From Pontibacter akesuensis (GTDB lineage: Bacteria; Bacteroidota; Bacteroidia; Cytophagales; Hymenobacteraceae): 64,000 bases of DNA. The notes beneath the pieces are model-generated. The model saw only the letters and a list, made by a program, of their open reading frames with translations. It ran no database searches and was not told where the DNA came from. Below, piece by piece: positions 36,538-44,867 of the stretch (position 1 is its first letter; every line of letters begins with the position of its first letter). A program made the translations under genes and the position numbers. Where the stretch lies: assembly GCF_001611675.1 (NCBI RefSeq), contig NZ_CP014766.1:1550001-1614000 (forward strand), written 5' to 3'.

Positions 36538-36600
36538 TACCGTACTTGTGTAAACGACGGCGAGGCCGACGGCCTCGTCGTCGTTTACACAAGTACGGTA
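36538..36600. repeat. 63-nt near-perfect palindrome
   Basis: The arms of 30 bases (36538-36567 and 36571-36600) are complementary except for one C/T difference that still pairs as G-U. The loop is GAC. The outer part is TACCGTACTTGTGTAAACGA; the inner part is GC-rich (CGGCGAGGCC). No U-tract follows on either strand, so it does not look like an ordinary terminator. It ends 13 bases before the phosphoesterase start codon and would lie in its 5' leader. It could be a mobile palindrome, an attenuator or an RNase III substrate. Confidence 0.85.
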
Positions 36601-36613
36601 AAAATCAATCAGA

Positions 36614-37456
36614 ATGGACAGACGAAAATTTATAAACCGAACGCTTTGGGGTGTAGCTGGCATTGGTGTTTTAAGCGGACTCTACACGTGGCAAGTTGAG
36701 CCCTTTTGGCTGGAGTTTGTCCACAAGAAAATGCCAATCAGGAATTTACCAGATAAGTTGGTTGGCAAAACGCTCATGCAGATAAGCGATGTGCATGTGG
36801 GCAACCGCTTTGACTACAGCTACATTATTGAATCGTTTGAGAAGGCTAAAAATTTCAATCCTGATTTCGTGGTTTACACAGGCGACTATGTGAACTACGA
36901 AGATGAAAAGCAGTTTGCGCAATTAGGCGAAGTTTTGAAACACGCTGTAACAGGGAAACTGGGAACAGTAGGCATACTCGGCAACCATGACTATGGAAAA
37001 GACTGGGCTGAACAATCCGTTGCCGACGAGATATCAGCACTGTTAGAAAAGGCAGGAATAAGCATGCTGAAGAATAGCCAACAAGAAATGGAGGGCCTCA
37101 ACATTATTGGCTTTGACGACTATTGGGCGCTGAACTTTGCTCCCAAAAACGTGATGGACAACTATGACAGCGTAAAAGCAAACCTGGTGCTGTGTCATAA
37201 TCCGGATGTATGCGACCTGGACGTATGGAATGGCTATGAAGGGTGGATCTTGTCTGGCCACACACATGGTGGCCAATGCAAGCCTCCGTTTTTAAAGGCT
37301 CCGCTGTTACCTGTTAAAAACACAGCTTATTCACAAGGCGAGATCGACCTGAAAGACGGCAGAACGCTTTATGTTAACAGAGCTGTTGGGCATTTGTGGC
37401 AAGTTCGTTTTAATGTGCGGCCTGAGATAACAGTTTTTGAGCTGGAGCAGGCATAG
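36614..37456 (+). CDS. Metallophosphoesterase, YaeI/YkuE-type
   Basis: A 280-residue calcineurin-like phosphoesterase. Its metal-binding motifs are in order: DVHVG, TGDYVN, GNHDYG, and the C-terminal GHTHGGQC. The N terminus DRRKFINRTLWGVAGIGVLS is twin-arginine-like, so export through Tat to the periplasm or membrane is likely. YaeI and YkuE act on lipid-phosphate or phosphodiester substrates; the actual substrate is not known. Upstream lies the palindrome at 36538. Codon use is AT-rich relative to surrounding genes. Confidence 0.88.
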   Translation: MDRRKFINRTLWGVAGIGVLSGLYTWQVEPFWLEFVHKKMPIRNLPDKLVGKTLMQISDVHVGNRFDYSYIIESFEKAKNFNPDFVVYTGDYVNYEDEKQFAQLGEVLKHAVTGKLGTVGILGNHDYGKDWAEQSVADEISALLEKAGISMLKNSQQEMEGLNIIGFDDYWALNFAPKNVMDNYDSVKANLVLCHNPDVCDLDVWNGYEGWILSGHTHGGQCKPPFLKAPLLPVKNTAYSQGEIDLKDGRTLYVNRAVGHLWQVRFNVRPEITVFELEQA

Positions 37457-37534
37457 AAAGTAAGTCGCCCTTATCAGGAATGTAAGACCAGTGGTTTTTT
37501 AATTACCAAGTATTGACTTTTATCTATCAACAAT

Positions 37535-38161
37535 ATGAAAGGATTAAAACCGATTCTCACTGTATTCTTTGTGTTCTCAACCTTACTGTTCTCTTGCGAA
37601 GAAGAATATAGTTGTGGCCCTTACTTTCCATACTTTAAGATTCAGGACGTAAAATCGGTTAATCTTATATTTACAAATACACGCTCGAACCCTTGGGCGC
37701 CGATAGATGAATCTGAACCCGTCAACTGGAACGAGTACTTCATCAGAGTTGTATTTGATGTGGAATACCATGCTTCAAAAAAAGAAAGTAGAAGTGGAGG
37801 AGCTAACTTGTATGCCTTAAGCTGCATAGAAAGTGGTAGTGAAGGCTCCAAAGCAGGGGTAGACACCTTATTTGTTGTTACGCTCAATGACTACAACCAG
37901 AATTATAAGGCAAACGACACTATCAACAACATTGTGCTTCTAAACAATTGGACTCACTTCATTGAGGACTACAACGAGTTTTACCCACTAGCTCGATATA
38001 TCGAAGAAAATAAGGAGGGAGTGGTAGACAGAAGCTTTGAAATAAAATTTAAGGAAGAGCCACAGGAGGTTACGAGCGAGCAGAAGTTTAAAATCATATA
38101 TCACCTTAACAACGGTGATACTTTTGAAACAACAACCAGGGCAGTTACATTAAGCAAATAG
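37535..38161 (+). CDS. Hypothetical lipoprotein
   Basis: I do not recognise this 208-residue protein. It has a signal peptide and lipobox LLFSC (Cys21), a Glu/Tyr-rich start (EEEYSCGPYFPYFKI) and many acidic residues, with strand-like repeats (YFIRVVFDVEY, KFKIIYHLNNGDTF). The stop codon lies 6 bases before the end of the convergent DUF4230 gene. Composition is AT-rich like its upstream neighbours. Confidence 0.7.
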   Translation: MKGLKPILTVFFVFSTLLFSCEEEYSCGPYFPYFKIQDVKSVNLIFTNTRSNPWAPIDESEPVNWNEYFIRVVFDVEYHASKKESRSGGANLYALSCIESGSEGSKAGVDTLFVVTLNDYNQNYKANDTINNIVLLNNWTHFIEDYNEFYPLARYIEENKEGVVDRSFEIKFKEEPQEVTSEQKFKIIYHLNNGDTFETTTRAVTLSK

Positions 38162-38166
38162 CAGCC

Positions 38167-38799
38167 CTACCGCTTTGGTGGCAGCTGGGGATTCTGAATG
38201 CGCCGCTGCTGCACGAGCACCACGCGGCGGCCGGTCACTTCCTCTAAAATCGGCTTCAGTATTTTCTCGGCGTTTACCTGCGTCTGCTTCAGGATACCAG
38301 AGTTCATAGCCGCCCGCTTCACATTGTTCTCGGCATACCGGAAAGCCTCCTCCACCAGTGCTGCATCCTGGAAATATGTATTCTCTTTGCTGAACACCTT
38401 CGATTGGCTGTGGTCTACTTTGTAGTAGCAGATCTCCGGCTCCGGCAGCGCCACCTGCACCAGGGTATCGCCCTGAAATTCTATGTCTGCCTGCGTAATC
38501 TTGGCGAAGTCCACACAACCCACCGCCTCGCCGGAAACAATCAGAGCAATCTTGGAATCCGGCACCCATTTCGATACGTTTTTCTGGTACTCCACCACAT
38601 CCTTAAAATTATAGCGCACCAGCTCCATCTTGCCTAAATCCTCGACAGAGGTAAGTACCGTGTTGTAGTTCACCACCACCTCCGGTGCCTGCTTCTCTTT
38701 ATCACTGAAAAAGTCGCCGAAAGAGCGCCACAGAAAAACGCCGAGCGCGATAAGAAGAATCCAGGGAAGGAGCTTAAGTATAAGACGGAACAGGGGCAT
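38167..38799 (-). CDS. DUF4230 membrane-anchored protein
   Basis: A 210-residue protein with one N-terminal transmembrane helix (LILKLLPWILLIALGVFLW) and a DUF4230 domain: NYNTVLTSVEDLGKMELVRYNFKDV, ALIVSGEAVGCVDFAKI, VALPEPEICYYKVDHSQSKV and YAENNVKRAAMNSGIL. The function of the family is unknown. The two cysteines in VGCVDF and EICYYK are worth noting but are not a known active site. It is convergent with the lipoprotein gene. Confidence 0.85.
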   Translation of the reverse strand: MPLFRLILKLLPWILLIALGVFLWRSFGDFFSDKEKQAPEVVVNYNTVLTSVEDLGKMELVRYNFKDVVEYQKNVSKWVPDSKIALIVSGEAVGCVDFAKITQADIEFQGDTLVQVALPEPEICYYKVDHSQSKVFSKENTYFQDAALVEEAFRYAENNVKRAAMNSGILKQTQVNAEKILKPILEEVTGRRVVLVQQRRIQNPQLPPKR

Positions 38800-38859
38800 G
38801 TGTGCGTTAGCTGATGTAGGTACAGATACGGTGTTGCAAATATTATGCTACAAAAACAC

Positions 38860-39759
38860 TTACACCTGCACCCCCAGCCGCTGCGCAAAACCAGCGTTGC
38901 CCTGCAAGCCGCCTGTGTGCACTGCCACAATACGGCTGCCCCGCGGAAAGTGGCCCTGCCTGATCAGATCGAAGAGGCCGTACATCATTTTACCGGTGTA
39001 AATGGGCTCCAACTGAATATGATGCTGCTCCTTAAACTGCTGCATAAAGTGTAGCAGCTCAGGCTTTACTTTGGCATAACCGCCAAAGTGGTACTGCGTG
39101 ACAAGTTGCCAGTTGCTGTAGCTTTTTCCGCAGTAGGCCTGCACCAGTTCCTCCACCTCCTGCCGCAGAAAATCGCCACCCTTTAGAGCCGGGAAACCAA
39201 GTATGGCTTTGTCGCCAGCCAGACCAGCCACAATACCGGCAAGCGTACCCCCGGTGCCCATGGCGCAGCAGATGTGGCTGAAAGCTACAGGCATATCCGC
39301 CACAATCTCCGTGCAGCCTTTTACCGCGAGCAGATTGGTACCACCCTCTGGCAGTAAGTATGCCTTGCCATACTTCTCCTGCAGTTCGTCCAGAAAAGCA
39401 GGATCAGATTTGTGCCTGTACTCTTCGCGGCTGATGTAGTGCAGTTGCATACCACAGGAGGTGGCAAAGCTGAGGGTAGGGTTGAGCGGCAGGTGTTCCT
39501 CTCCGCGGATAATGCCTATCGTATGGAAGCCGTATTCTTTGCCTGCCGCTGCCGTGGCGGCGATGTGGTTGGAGTAAGCGCCGCCAAAGGTGAGCAAGGA
39601 ATGATGGCCCTGCTGCCCTGCCTCCTGCAGGTTATACTTGAGTTTGCGCCATTTATTACCCGATATCTGCGGGTGCAGCAAATCCTCCCGCTTTACCCAC
39701 AGCGTTACACCCTGCTCCTGCAGCAAACCATCCTCCAGCTTCTGTAAGGGTGCTTTCAT
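38860..39759 (-). CDS. PLP-dependent deaminase, D-cysteine desulfhydrase / ACC deaminase family
   Basis: A 299-residue cytoplasmic PLP enzyme. GNKWRKLKYNLQEA carries the PLP lysine; TFGGAYSNHIAATAAAGKEYGF contains the substrate-binding segment, and CCAMGTGGTLAGIVAGL is the phosphate-binding loop. The family includes D-cysteine desulfhydrase and 1-aminocyclopropane-1-carboxylate deaminase; which reaction applies cannot be read from these motifs. Start ATG at 39759. Confidence 0.88.
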   Translation of the reverse strand: MKAPLQKLEDGLLQEQGVTLWVKREDLLHPQISGNKWRKLKYNLQEAGQQGHHSLLTFGGAYSNHIAATAAAGKEYGFHTIGIIRGEEHLPLNPTLSFATSCGMQLHYISREEYRHKSDPAFLDELQEKYGKAYLLPEGGTNLLAVKGCTEIVADMPVAFSHICCAMGTGGTLAGIVAGLAGDKAILGFPALKGGDFLRQEVEELVQAYCGKSYSNWQLVTQYHFGGYAKVKPELLHFMQQFKEQHHIQLEPIYTGKMMYGLFDLIRQGHFPRGSRIVAVHTGGLQGNAGFAQRLGVQV

Positions 39760-39839
39760 TGTACTTCAAAAAGAAGCCCCAGCAACTGCTGAGGCTCTGT
39801 TTATACTTGTTTTGATTCGGTTTATATTTTGTGCTGGTA

Positions 39840-39885
39840 GGAGAAACCTACCCCTGCCCCTCCGAGGAGGGGAATCAGAAAGAGG
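39840..39885. repeat. CCCCTCCG/AGGAGGGG G-rich repeat-like spacer element
   Basis: The segment contains CTACCCCTGCCCCTCC, a short bridge, then GAGGAGGGGAATCAGAAAG. A related C-rich/G-rich element with the same CCCC(C)T core lies at 43467-43492. Both sit in spacers. This kind of element is common in Bacteroidota spacers, but I cannot confirm the family. Confidence 0.4.
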
Positions 39886-39909
39886 GAAAGTTCTTTCGTC
39901 CTTACTCAC

Positions 39910-39999
39910 TGTCATCTTGGAAAGATCTTGGTGGCGAACTTAGAAGCGCTAGCTTATACTATTTTTACCGCTCCCCACCAAGATCCTTTCAGGATGACA
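39910..39999. repeat. Inverted repeat with arms TGTCATC...GATCTTGGTGG
   Basis: The left arm (39910-39934) starts TGTCATCTTGGAAAG and ends ATCTTGGTGG; the right arm (39975-39999) starts CCACCAAGAT and ends CAGGATGACA. They pair over 25 positions with about three mismatches, around a 40-base centre holding TTATACTATTTTT. It lies in the 296-base spacer between the YfhO gene and the PLP enzyme gene. Confidence 0.75.
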
Positions 40000-40020
40000 A
40001 AAAAGAGCCCATATCTTCCC

Positions 40021-40055
40021 AACTCAGAACCCGCGACTCAGAACTCAGTACTACC
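40021..40055 (-). repeat. Heptad array NACTCAG abutting the yfhO-like stop codon
   Basis: From 40021 in steps of seven: AACTCAG, AACCCGC, GACTCAG, AACTCAG, TACTACC. Three of five units share ACTCAG exactly. The array stops at 40055, and the stop codon of the YfhO gene begins at 40056, so it is the immediate 3' flank of that gene. The same motif and phase occur at 43651. Confidence 0.8.
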
Positions 40056-42494
40056 TTACACTTTCGCTACGATCGGCACCTCGGTTGGCTTCTTCTTCAC
40101 GCCGTAGTAAATAGCGCCAATTACCACCAATAACAGCAGGATGGAAGAGATTAGGGAGATAGTGTTGCCCAAGGTATAAGACTTTGGTGCAAACCTGAAC
40201 TCAATTGTGTGCTTGCCTGCAGGCACTTCCATGGCGCGCAATACGTAGTTTGCACGGATATGGTCTACCGGCTCCCCATCTAGGTATGCTTGCCAGCCAT
40301 CGGCATAGTAGATCTCGGAGAATACCGCCAGCCCTTCCTGTGCAGCCTCGTACTCGTACTTCAGGTAATTTGGCTCATACGTTACCAGTTTGATGCTGCC
40401 GTTATCGGCCACGTAGTTGCGGCGCTCAATCGGGAACTTGGTCACATCCACCACAGCGGTTGCACCAGCGTCAAAAATGGTCAGAGCATTCAGTTCCTCA
40501 TCTGCCGACTGCACCGGCTTCACTTCCTCTACAAACCAAGCGTTTCCGAGCGGGTCCGGTACACGCTGCACCGGCTGCTGCGGGTTGCCCGTGATGGCAT
40601 ACTTGGTGTTGAGCATACGGAGCACCTCCAGGTTGTTGCGTGAGATGTGGCGGTCGATCAAATCCTGGTAGCGGCGCATTTTAGCACCGTGGTAGCCACC
40701 CACTGACTTGTGGTAGTAAGACGTGCGTGCATCGTTAAACGGGTTCGGCAGGTTGATGACACGGTAATTGCTCGTATCCTGCAGGATCATCTGGTCGGCC
40801 TGCGTTGGCTGGAAGTAGTTGGCCACCACCTGGCGCTGGAAATCGCCGTTGTTCAGGTAGCGCTTGTCCACCGCCCACAGGTCCACTAGTATCAGCAGTC
40901 CCATACCGGCAATGGCCAGCGTGGCAGACACTTTGTTTTTCAGGTAGAAGTACAGCAAACCGGCCGCCAGCACGATAAACACAAGCGAGCGGAAGGCATC
41001 GGAGCGCATCATGCTTTCGCGGTCGGCGCGGATTGCATCGATCGGGAACTGCGCCTGAATCAGCTGCTGGTCGGTGTTGGATGCAAAGCCGAAGGTGCCA
41101 GCAAACAACCACACCAGCGCACAGATGCCCGCGGTGATACCGCCGGAAATAAGCAGTTTCTTGTCTAGGTCTTTGATCAGGTCACGCTCGCTTAGCAACT
41201 TCCAGAGGGCCAGCAAGGCCAGGAATGGCATCGTGATCTGGGCAATCACCAAGGCTGACGATACCGCCCGGAACTTGTTGTAAAGCGGGAAGTAATCAAA
41301 CATGAAGTAGTTGAAGGACTCAAAATTCTTACCCCAGGCCAGCACAATGGAAAGTATGGTACCCGCCACCAGCCAGCTCGTCCAGCGGCGGTCCACTATG
41401 AACAGGCCCAGCACAAACAGAAAGCATACAATGGCGCCCACGTACACTGGTCCGCTCGTCATGGGCTGCGGCCCCCAGTACAGCGGCAGGCCCTGGCTTA
41501 CGATCTGCTCAGCCTGTGCCGGCGCTGCGCCCATGTTCAGGAAAGCATTATAAGTTTCGGAGTCGGTATCGAGCGGTGCGGAGCTGCTGCCGCCGTAAAA
41601 ATCAGGAATAAGCAGGGTGATGGTTTCGCCCACACCGTAGCTCCAGTTAAAGGCATATTCACGGTCCAGGCCGTTGCCCACGTTCTCGCCGCTGTTTGGC
41701 TGCGTCAGCTCAGACTTGCCCCGGATGCTGTGCTCGGTATATTCAGCCGTGGTATAAAGACGTCCGAAGTTAACGCCTACCGCCAGAACAGCCGCCACCA
41801 ATAGCACCAGGCCCCGCTTAAACAGCTCCGCAAACGTGCCGTGCTTGATGGCATAGATAATTTCCACCACTCCAAAGATGAGCACCAGCAGCAGCATGTA
41901 GTACGTCATCTGCAGGTGGTTGAAGTGCAGGTTCATCGTCAGGCCCACGGCAAAAAGTGCCGCCCCGATCCAGAGGTTCCTGCGCAGCGCATAGATCAGG
42001 CCAGCCAGCACCATCGGGATATAGGCAATGGTTAGCGACTTCGTGTTATGCCCCGCCTCCAGGATAATCAGGTTATAGGAGGTGAAGGAGAAAGCCACAG
42101 CGCCCACAATGGCCAGCCAGGTGCTCATGCCCATGGCTACCAGCAAAATATAGGCGCAGATTAAGGTGATGAAGATATTTCCTGCCAAAGCCGGCAGGTT
42201 AAACGTCAGAACTTTGTGGATGTAACCAGACCAATCGCCTGGAAAATGGGTGTTGATTAGGTAAGCCGGCATGCCGCCGAACATGGAGTTAGTCCAGAGG
42301 GCCTCTTCGCCGGTGCGCTCCCGGAAATCCTGTATCTCCTTGGCGCCGCCCTTAAACTGCAGGATATCGTGCTGTGCCAGGGCCTTATCTTCAAACAAAA
42401 CCGGCGAGAAGTATACCGCCGTCAGGATCATAAAAACAACTACTGCTATAACGTGCGGGAGCACATTACGCTTAAAATCGAAGGAAGGTGTCAT
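40056..42494 (-). CDS. YfhO family membrane protein
   Basis: An 812-residue protein with about twelve membrane helices and large extracytoplasmic loops. LINTHFPGDWSGYIHKVLTF, WLAIVGAVAFSFTSYNLIIL and SIRGKSELTQPNSGENVGNG are family-like segments, and the C-terminal block EIYYADGWQAYLDGEPVDHI leads to a last helix (LISSILLLLVVIGAIYYG). YfhO proteins are GT-C-like and are tied to lipoteichoic acid glycosylation in Bacillus; the role in Bacteroidota is not known. Upstream codons back to TTG at 42512 are probably not used. A DUF4834 gene lies just upstream. Confidence 0.9.
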   Translation of the reverse strand: MTPSFDFKRNVLPHVIAVVVFMILTAVYFSPVLFEDKALAQHDILQFKGGAKEIQDFRERTGEEALWTNSMFGGMPAYLINTHFPGDWSGYIHKVLTFNLPALAGNIFITLICAYILLVAMGMSTWLAIVGAVAFSFTSYNLIILEAGHNTKSLTIAYIPMVLAGLIYALRRNLWIGAALFAVGLTMNLHFNHLQMTYYMLLLVLIFGVVEIIYAIKHGTFAELFKRGLVLLVAAVLAVGVNFGRLYTTAEYTEHSIRGKSELTQPNSGENVGNGLDREYAFNWSYGVGETITLLIPDFYGGSSSAPLDTDSETYNAFLNMGAAPAQAEQIVSQGLPLYWGPQPMTSGPVYVGAIVCFLFVLGLFIVDRRWTSWLVAGTILSIVLAWGKNFESFNYFMFDYFPLYNKFRAVSSALVIAQITMPFLALLALWKLLSERDLIKDLDKKLLISGGITAGICALVWLFAGTFGFASNTDQQLIQAQFPIDAIRADRESMMRSDAFRSLVFIVLAAGLLYFYLKNKVSATLAIAGMGLLILVDLWAVDKRYLNNGDFQRQVVANYFQPTQADQMILQDTSNYRVINLPNPFNDARTSYYHKSVGGYHGAKMRRYQDLIDRHISRNNLEVLRMLNTKYAITGNPQQPVQRVPDPLGNAWFVEEVKPVQSADEELNALTIFDAGATAVVDVTKFPIERRNYVADNGSIKLVTYEPNYLKYEYEAAQEGLAVFSEIYYADGWQAYLDGEPVDHIRANYVLRAMEVPAGKHTIEFRFAPKSYTLGNTISLISSILLLLVVIGAIYYGVKKKPTEVPIVAKV

Positions 42495-42538
42495 ATCTTT
42501 CAAAAACCTCAATAAATAGAGGGTGAAAGATAGCAGTT

Positions 42539-42820
42539 TTATTTTACTTCTTCATACTCTACGTACTCGCCGCCATCGAAGCCTTTGCGGTTCGGCTGCT
42601 CCGGAATATAGTCGATCTTCACCTTGCCTTCTGCCTTCCTGCCATCGCCGTCTTCCTGGTACTGCTGCTGCTGGCGCTGCTGGTTCATGTTGGTGTAGAA
42701 GAAGGAGCCGTTGCGCACTTTCTTTTTAATAAATGCAGCCAAAAGCCATCGCAACAGCACAGGTGCCACCAGACGGATAAAGAAAATGATAAGTATAGTG
42801 ACGAATATGAATTTGATCAT
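42539..42820 (-). CDS. DUF4834 family protein
   Basis: A 93-residue protein with an N-terminal helix (MIKFIFVTILIIFFIRLVAP) and a polar tail: KKKVRNGSFFYTNMNQQRQ, then a Gln-rich run, then KVKIDYIPEQPNRKGFDGG and EYVEYEEVK. This layout is DUF4834, found next to YfhO genes in Bacteroidota. I start at ATG 42820; the 11 codons upstream in frame are not needed. Function unknown. Confidence 0.8.
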   Translation of the reverse strand: MIKFIFVTILIIFFIRLVAPVLLRWLLAAFIKKKVRNGSFFYTNMNQQRQQQQYQEDGDGRKAEGKVKIDYIPEQPNRKGFDGGEYVEYEEVK

Positions 42821-43650
42821 GATGCTAGTTTGTATCTGAGTGGTACACTGCAAAAACAGTACCTATCCTCCTATTATCAACTCCTTTGCCAGCCTTTTGT
42901 TACCTGACTTTTTGGCGGGTGATGCAAAGATAAGGAGTATAGTTTTTAAATGCAGGTTTGCAGGGGTTAGTTCCGAAAGTGCGTTTAGGGAAAACGTATT
43001 GCCTATGCTGTACTCCTAACTGCTGCCGTTCATCTATCGAACTCTGCCTTAAACTGCCGTTGCCAACTGCAATCATACTTCGTGTACTGGCGCAAGACTT
43101 TAGAGTTGTGTCTTACTATGGTGTCGGGTTTGTAACTCGACTGGCTTGCAAAGCCATACTTGCACAGCGGTGGCTATACTTGTTGCAGCCATACTTGCTT
43201 TTCCACTGCTTTCGCAACTTCAGCCAGGCTATACTTTCTAGCTACTGTTCATCCTCCAGTTCCCAGATACCAATCGTTTCATTTCTGGCTTTGGAGCGCT
43301 CACGGCCGCGGGGCCTCGTCATCGGGCATCGCGCTGGGAGCTTTTCTTTGCTCGCTTCGCTTCGCAATCCCGCTAGCGCGGGACCGAAAAACTCGCATAG
43401 GCGCTCAACCCAAGGACTGAAATCTGTTCAGTTAGCTAAAGCGGTACCTATGCAACTAAAGCCAAGTCCCCCTTTGAAGGGGGTAGGGGGATGTTTGCAC
43501 AACTGCCGATAATTCACTTCCTAAAAATAGCTAGGGGCTAGAAGTAGTTAGATGACAACGCTACGCAAGCTAAGCCCTTGCTCCATCCCGTCCATCTAAA
43601 AACACCTTCAATTCTGATTCTGACAATTACACAGCTCCTACACCTCCCAC
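42821..43650. other. Spacer of about 830 bases with repeats and no credible gene
   Basis: This gap holds a dense cluster of TATACTT-type heptamers (near 43173, 43227 and related CATACTT at 43077, 43158 and 43190). A GC-rich stretch (43300-43390) has local palindromes such as CCCGCTAGCGCGGG, and a CCCCCTTTGAAGGGGG element lies at 43471. The only long frame (42958-43512) begins at TTG and reads as a low-complexity Cys/Arg/Ser-rich peptide, so I do not call it. Confidence 0.6.
43467..43492. repeat. CCCCCTTTGAAGGGGG palindromic element
   Basis: The core CCCCCTTTGAAGGGGG is a self-complementary hairpin with TTTGAA at the centre, followed by GTAGGGGGAT. Elements of this form are frequent in the spacers of Bacteroidota genomes in my recollection. 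A related form is at 39840. Confidence 0.6.
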
Positions 43651-43679
43651 AACTCAGGACTCCTAACTCAGCACTCCTT
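43651..43679 (-). repeat. Heptad array (N)ACTC(AG/CT) abutting a stop codon
   Basis: From 43651: AACTCAG, GACTCCT, AACTCAG, CACTCCT, then one base before the stop codon of the barrel gene at 43680. Alternating AG and CT endings hold a strict 7-base phase. Sequence to the left back to 43628 also follows the period loosely. The motif is the same as at 40021. Confidence 0.8.
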
Positions 43680-44606
43680 TTACCTTCCTTTGCCAAAGCT
43701 GGCCTGGATGCCGATAGACGGAATAAACGTTAAGCCGGAGTAGCTGTAGCTGGTGTTATTGAGGAGTTTGTAGTCGCCGTAGTTCTGGTAGTAGATGGTG
43801 ATGGCTGGCAGAATGTACACATACTTGATGCCCAGTTTGGCGTTCACGAAGAAGCCGTAGGAGCCAAAACTGTTCTTTTCCATCAAGGCATCAATTTTCT
43901 CTACATCGCTTCCGATTCGCTCGAAAAGCCTGCCGGGCTCAAAGCCATACGTAATGTTGGTGTGGTTGTACACGGCACCAAAGGCAATGCTACCGTTCTC
44001 CTCCTCTACCCCCAGCGACTTACTGAAGATAAGCGGGATTGTGTAATCACGTCGCTTCGCGGTGAACTGAAGTATGGGCTGCAGCTTATCCAAAAAGAGC
44101 TTATCAGCCCAATCAGAGCTCTGGCCGGCATACTGCAGGCCCACGCTGCCGTACCAAGCCCCGTTCACGGCTCCTGCACCCCGGCTATCCGGCGTTCCTG
44201 TCGGACCCAGGAACTGGTACTGCGCATCGAACACGTGCACGCCCGAGGCAAACTTGTAGCCCACATCCACCCGCGGGGCCACGCCATAGCGCAGGTAAAA
44301 ATCAAAAGTGGGGCCAACCGGGTCTAAGGCATAGGCCAAAAGTGCCCGCGTGGCTGTCTCTATCTGAGCGTCGAAGTATACCGAGTCTTTCTTGGCGATG
44401 GCATCTACGGCGGCTTTAGTAATATCATCGAGCTGACCTATAGGCTCCGTAGCGATGTTGCCGCCAAAGTTCACGCCTGCCTTGAACTTGCCCGGTGCCG
44501 TTACCTTGCCCGAGTTAATTACTGCACGCGGCGCCGTGCAACCAGCCACCAGGGCCAGCAGCATAAAAAAGCACAAACGGTGCATAAAAGCCACAGAAAA
44601 ACGCAT
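43680..44606 (-). CDS. Outer membrane beta-barrel lipoprotein
   Basis: A 308-residue protein. MRFSVAFMHRLCFFMLLALVAG with lipobox VAGC gives a lipidated Cys23. After a linker, regularly spaced strands follow (GVAPRVDVGYKFASGVHVFD, YGSVGLQYAGQ, LGIKYVYILPAITIYY), ending IPSIGIQASFGKGR, which fits an outer membrane barrel. I do not recognise the family. The start at 44606 is preferred; 26 codons upstream look non-coding. It lies between spacers and has no obvious operon partner. Confidence 0.75.
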   Translation of the reverse strand: MRFSVAFMHRLCFFMLLALVAGCTAPRAVINSGKVTAPGKFKAGVNFGGNIATEPIGQLDDITKAAVDAIAKKDSVYFDAQIETATRALLAYALDPVGPTFDFYLRYGVAPRVDVGYKFASGVHVFDAQYQFLGPTGTPDSRGAGAVNGAWYGSVGLQYAGQSSDWADKLFLDKLQPILQFTAKRRDYTIPLIFSKSLGVEEENGSIAFGAVYNHTNITYGFEPGRLFERIGSDVEKIDALMEKNSFGSYGFFVNAKLGIKYVYILPAITIYYQNYGDYKLLNNTSYSYSGLTFIPSIGIQASFGKGR

Positions 44607-44814
44607 ACGTATGAGTTTAAAAATTTTGAATGTTAAATGTTGAGGAGCAAGTATAAAATCTTGCACCAGAGGCTGCCTTAGCAATACGGCGCCTGCTTCG
44701 CTTTAGCTGGCAAAACTACGGAAATAAGCTGCTCAATTACAAGCCGCTCCTGGAATATCAGCCCAGACCCAAGCACCTGTTTTACATCCGCACCTCAAAT
44801 CTGATCGAAACAAA

Positions 44815-44844
44815 AAGCCTCTCCTGAACGAACAGGAGAGGCTT
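44815..44844 (-). terminator. Intrinsic terminator of carB
   Basis: The 12-bp stem AAGCCTCTCCTG (44815-44826) with its complement at 44833-44844 closes on a 6-base loop. The A-run on the left (CAAAAAG) gives the U-tract for the minus-strand transcript. It lies 23 bases past the carB stop codon. Confidence 0.9.
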
Positions 44845-44867
44845 ATATTTTAATAAGTAGACTTGTA

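Noticed and set aside
42958..43512. 184-codon plus-strand frame in the large spacer
   Set aside because: Starts at TTG, has no signal or family motif, and runs through clear spacer repeats and palindromes.
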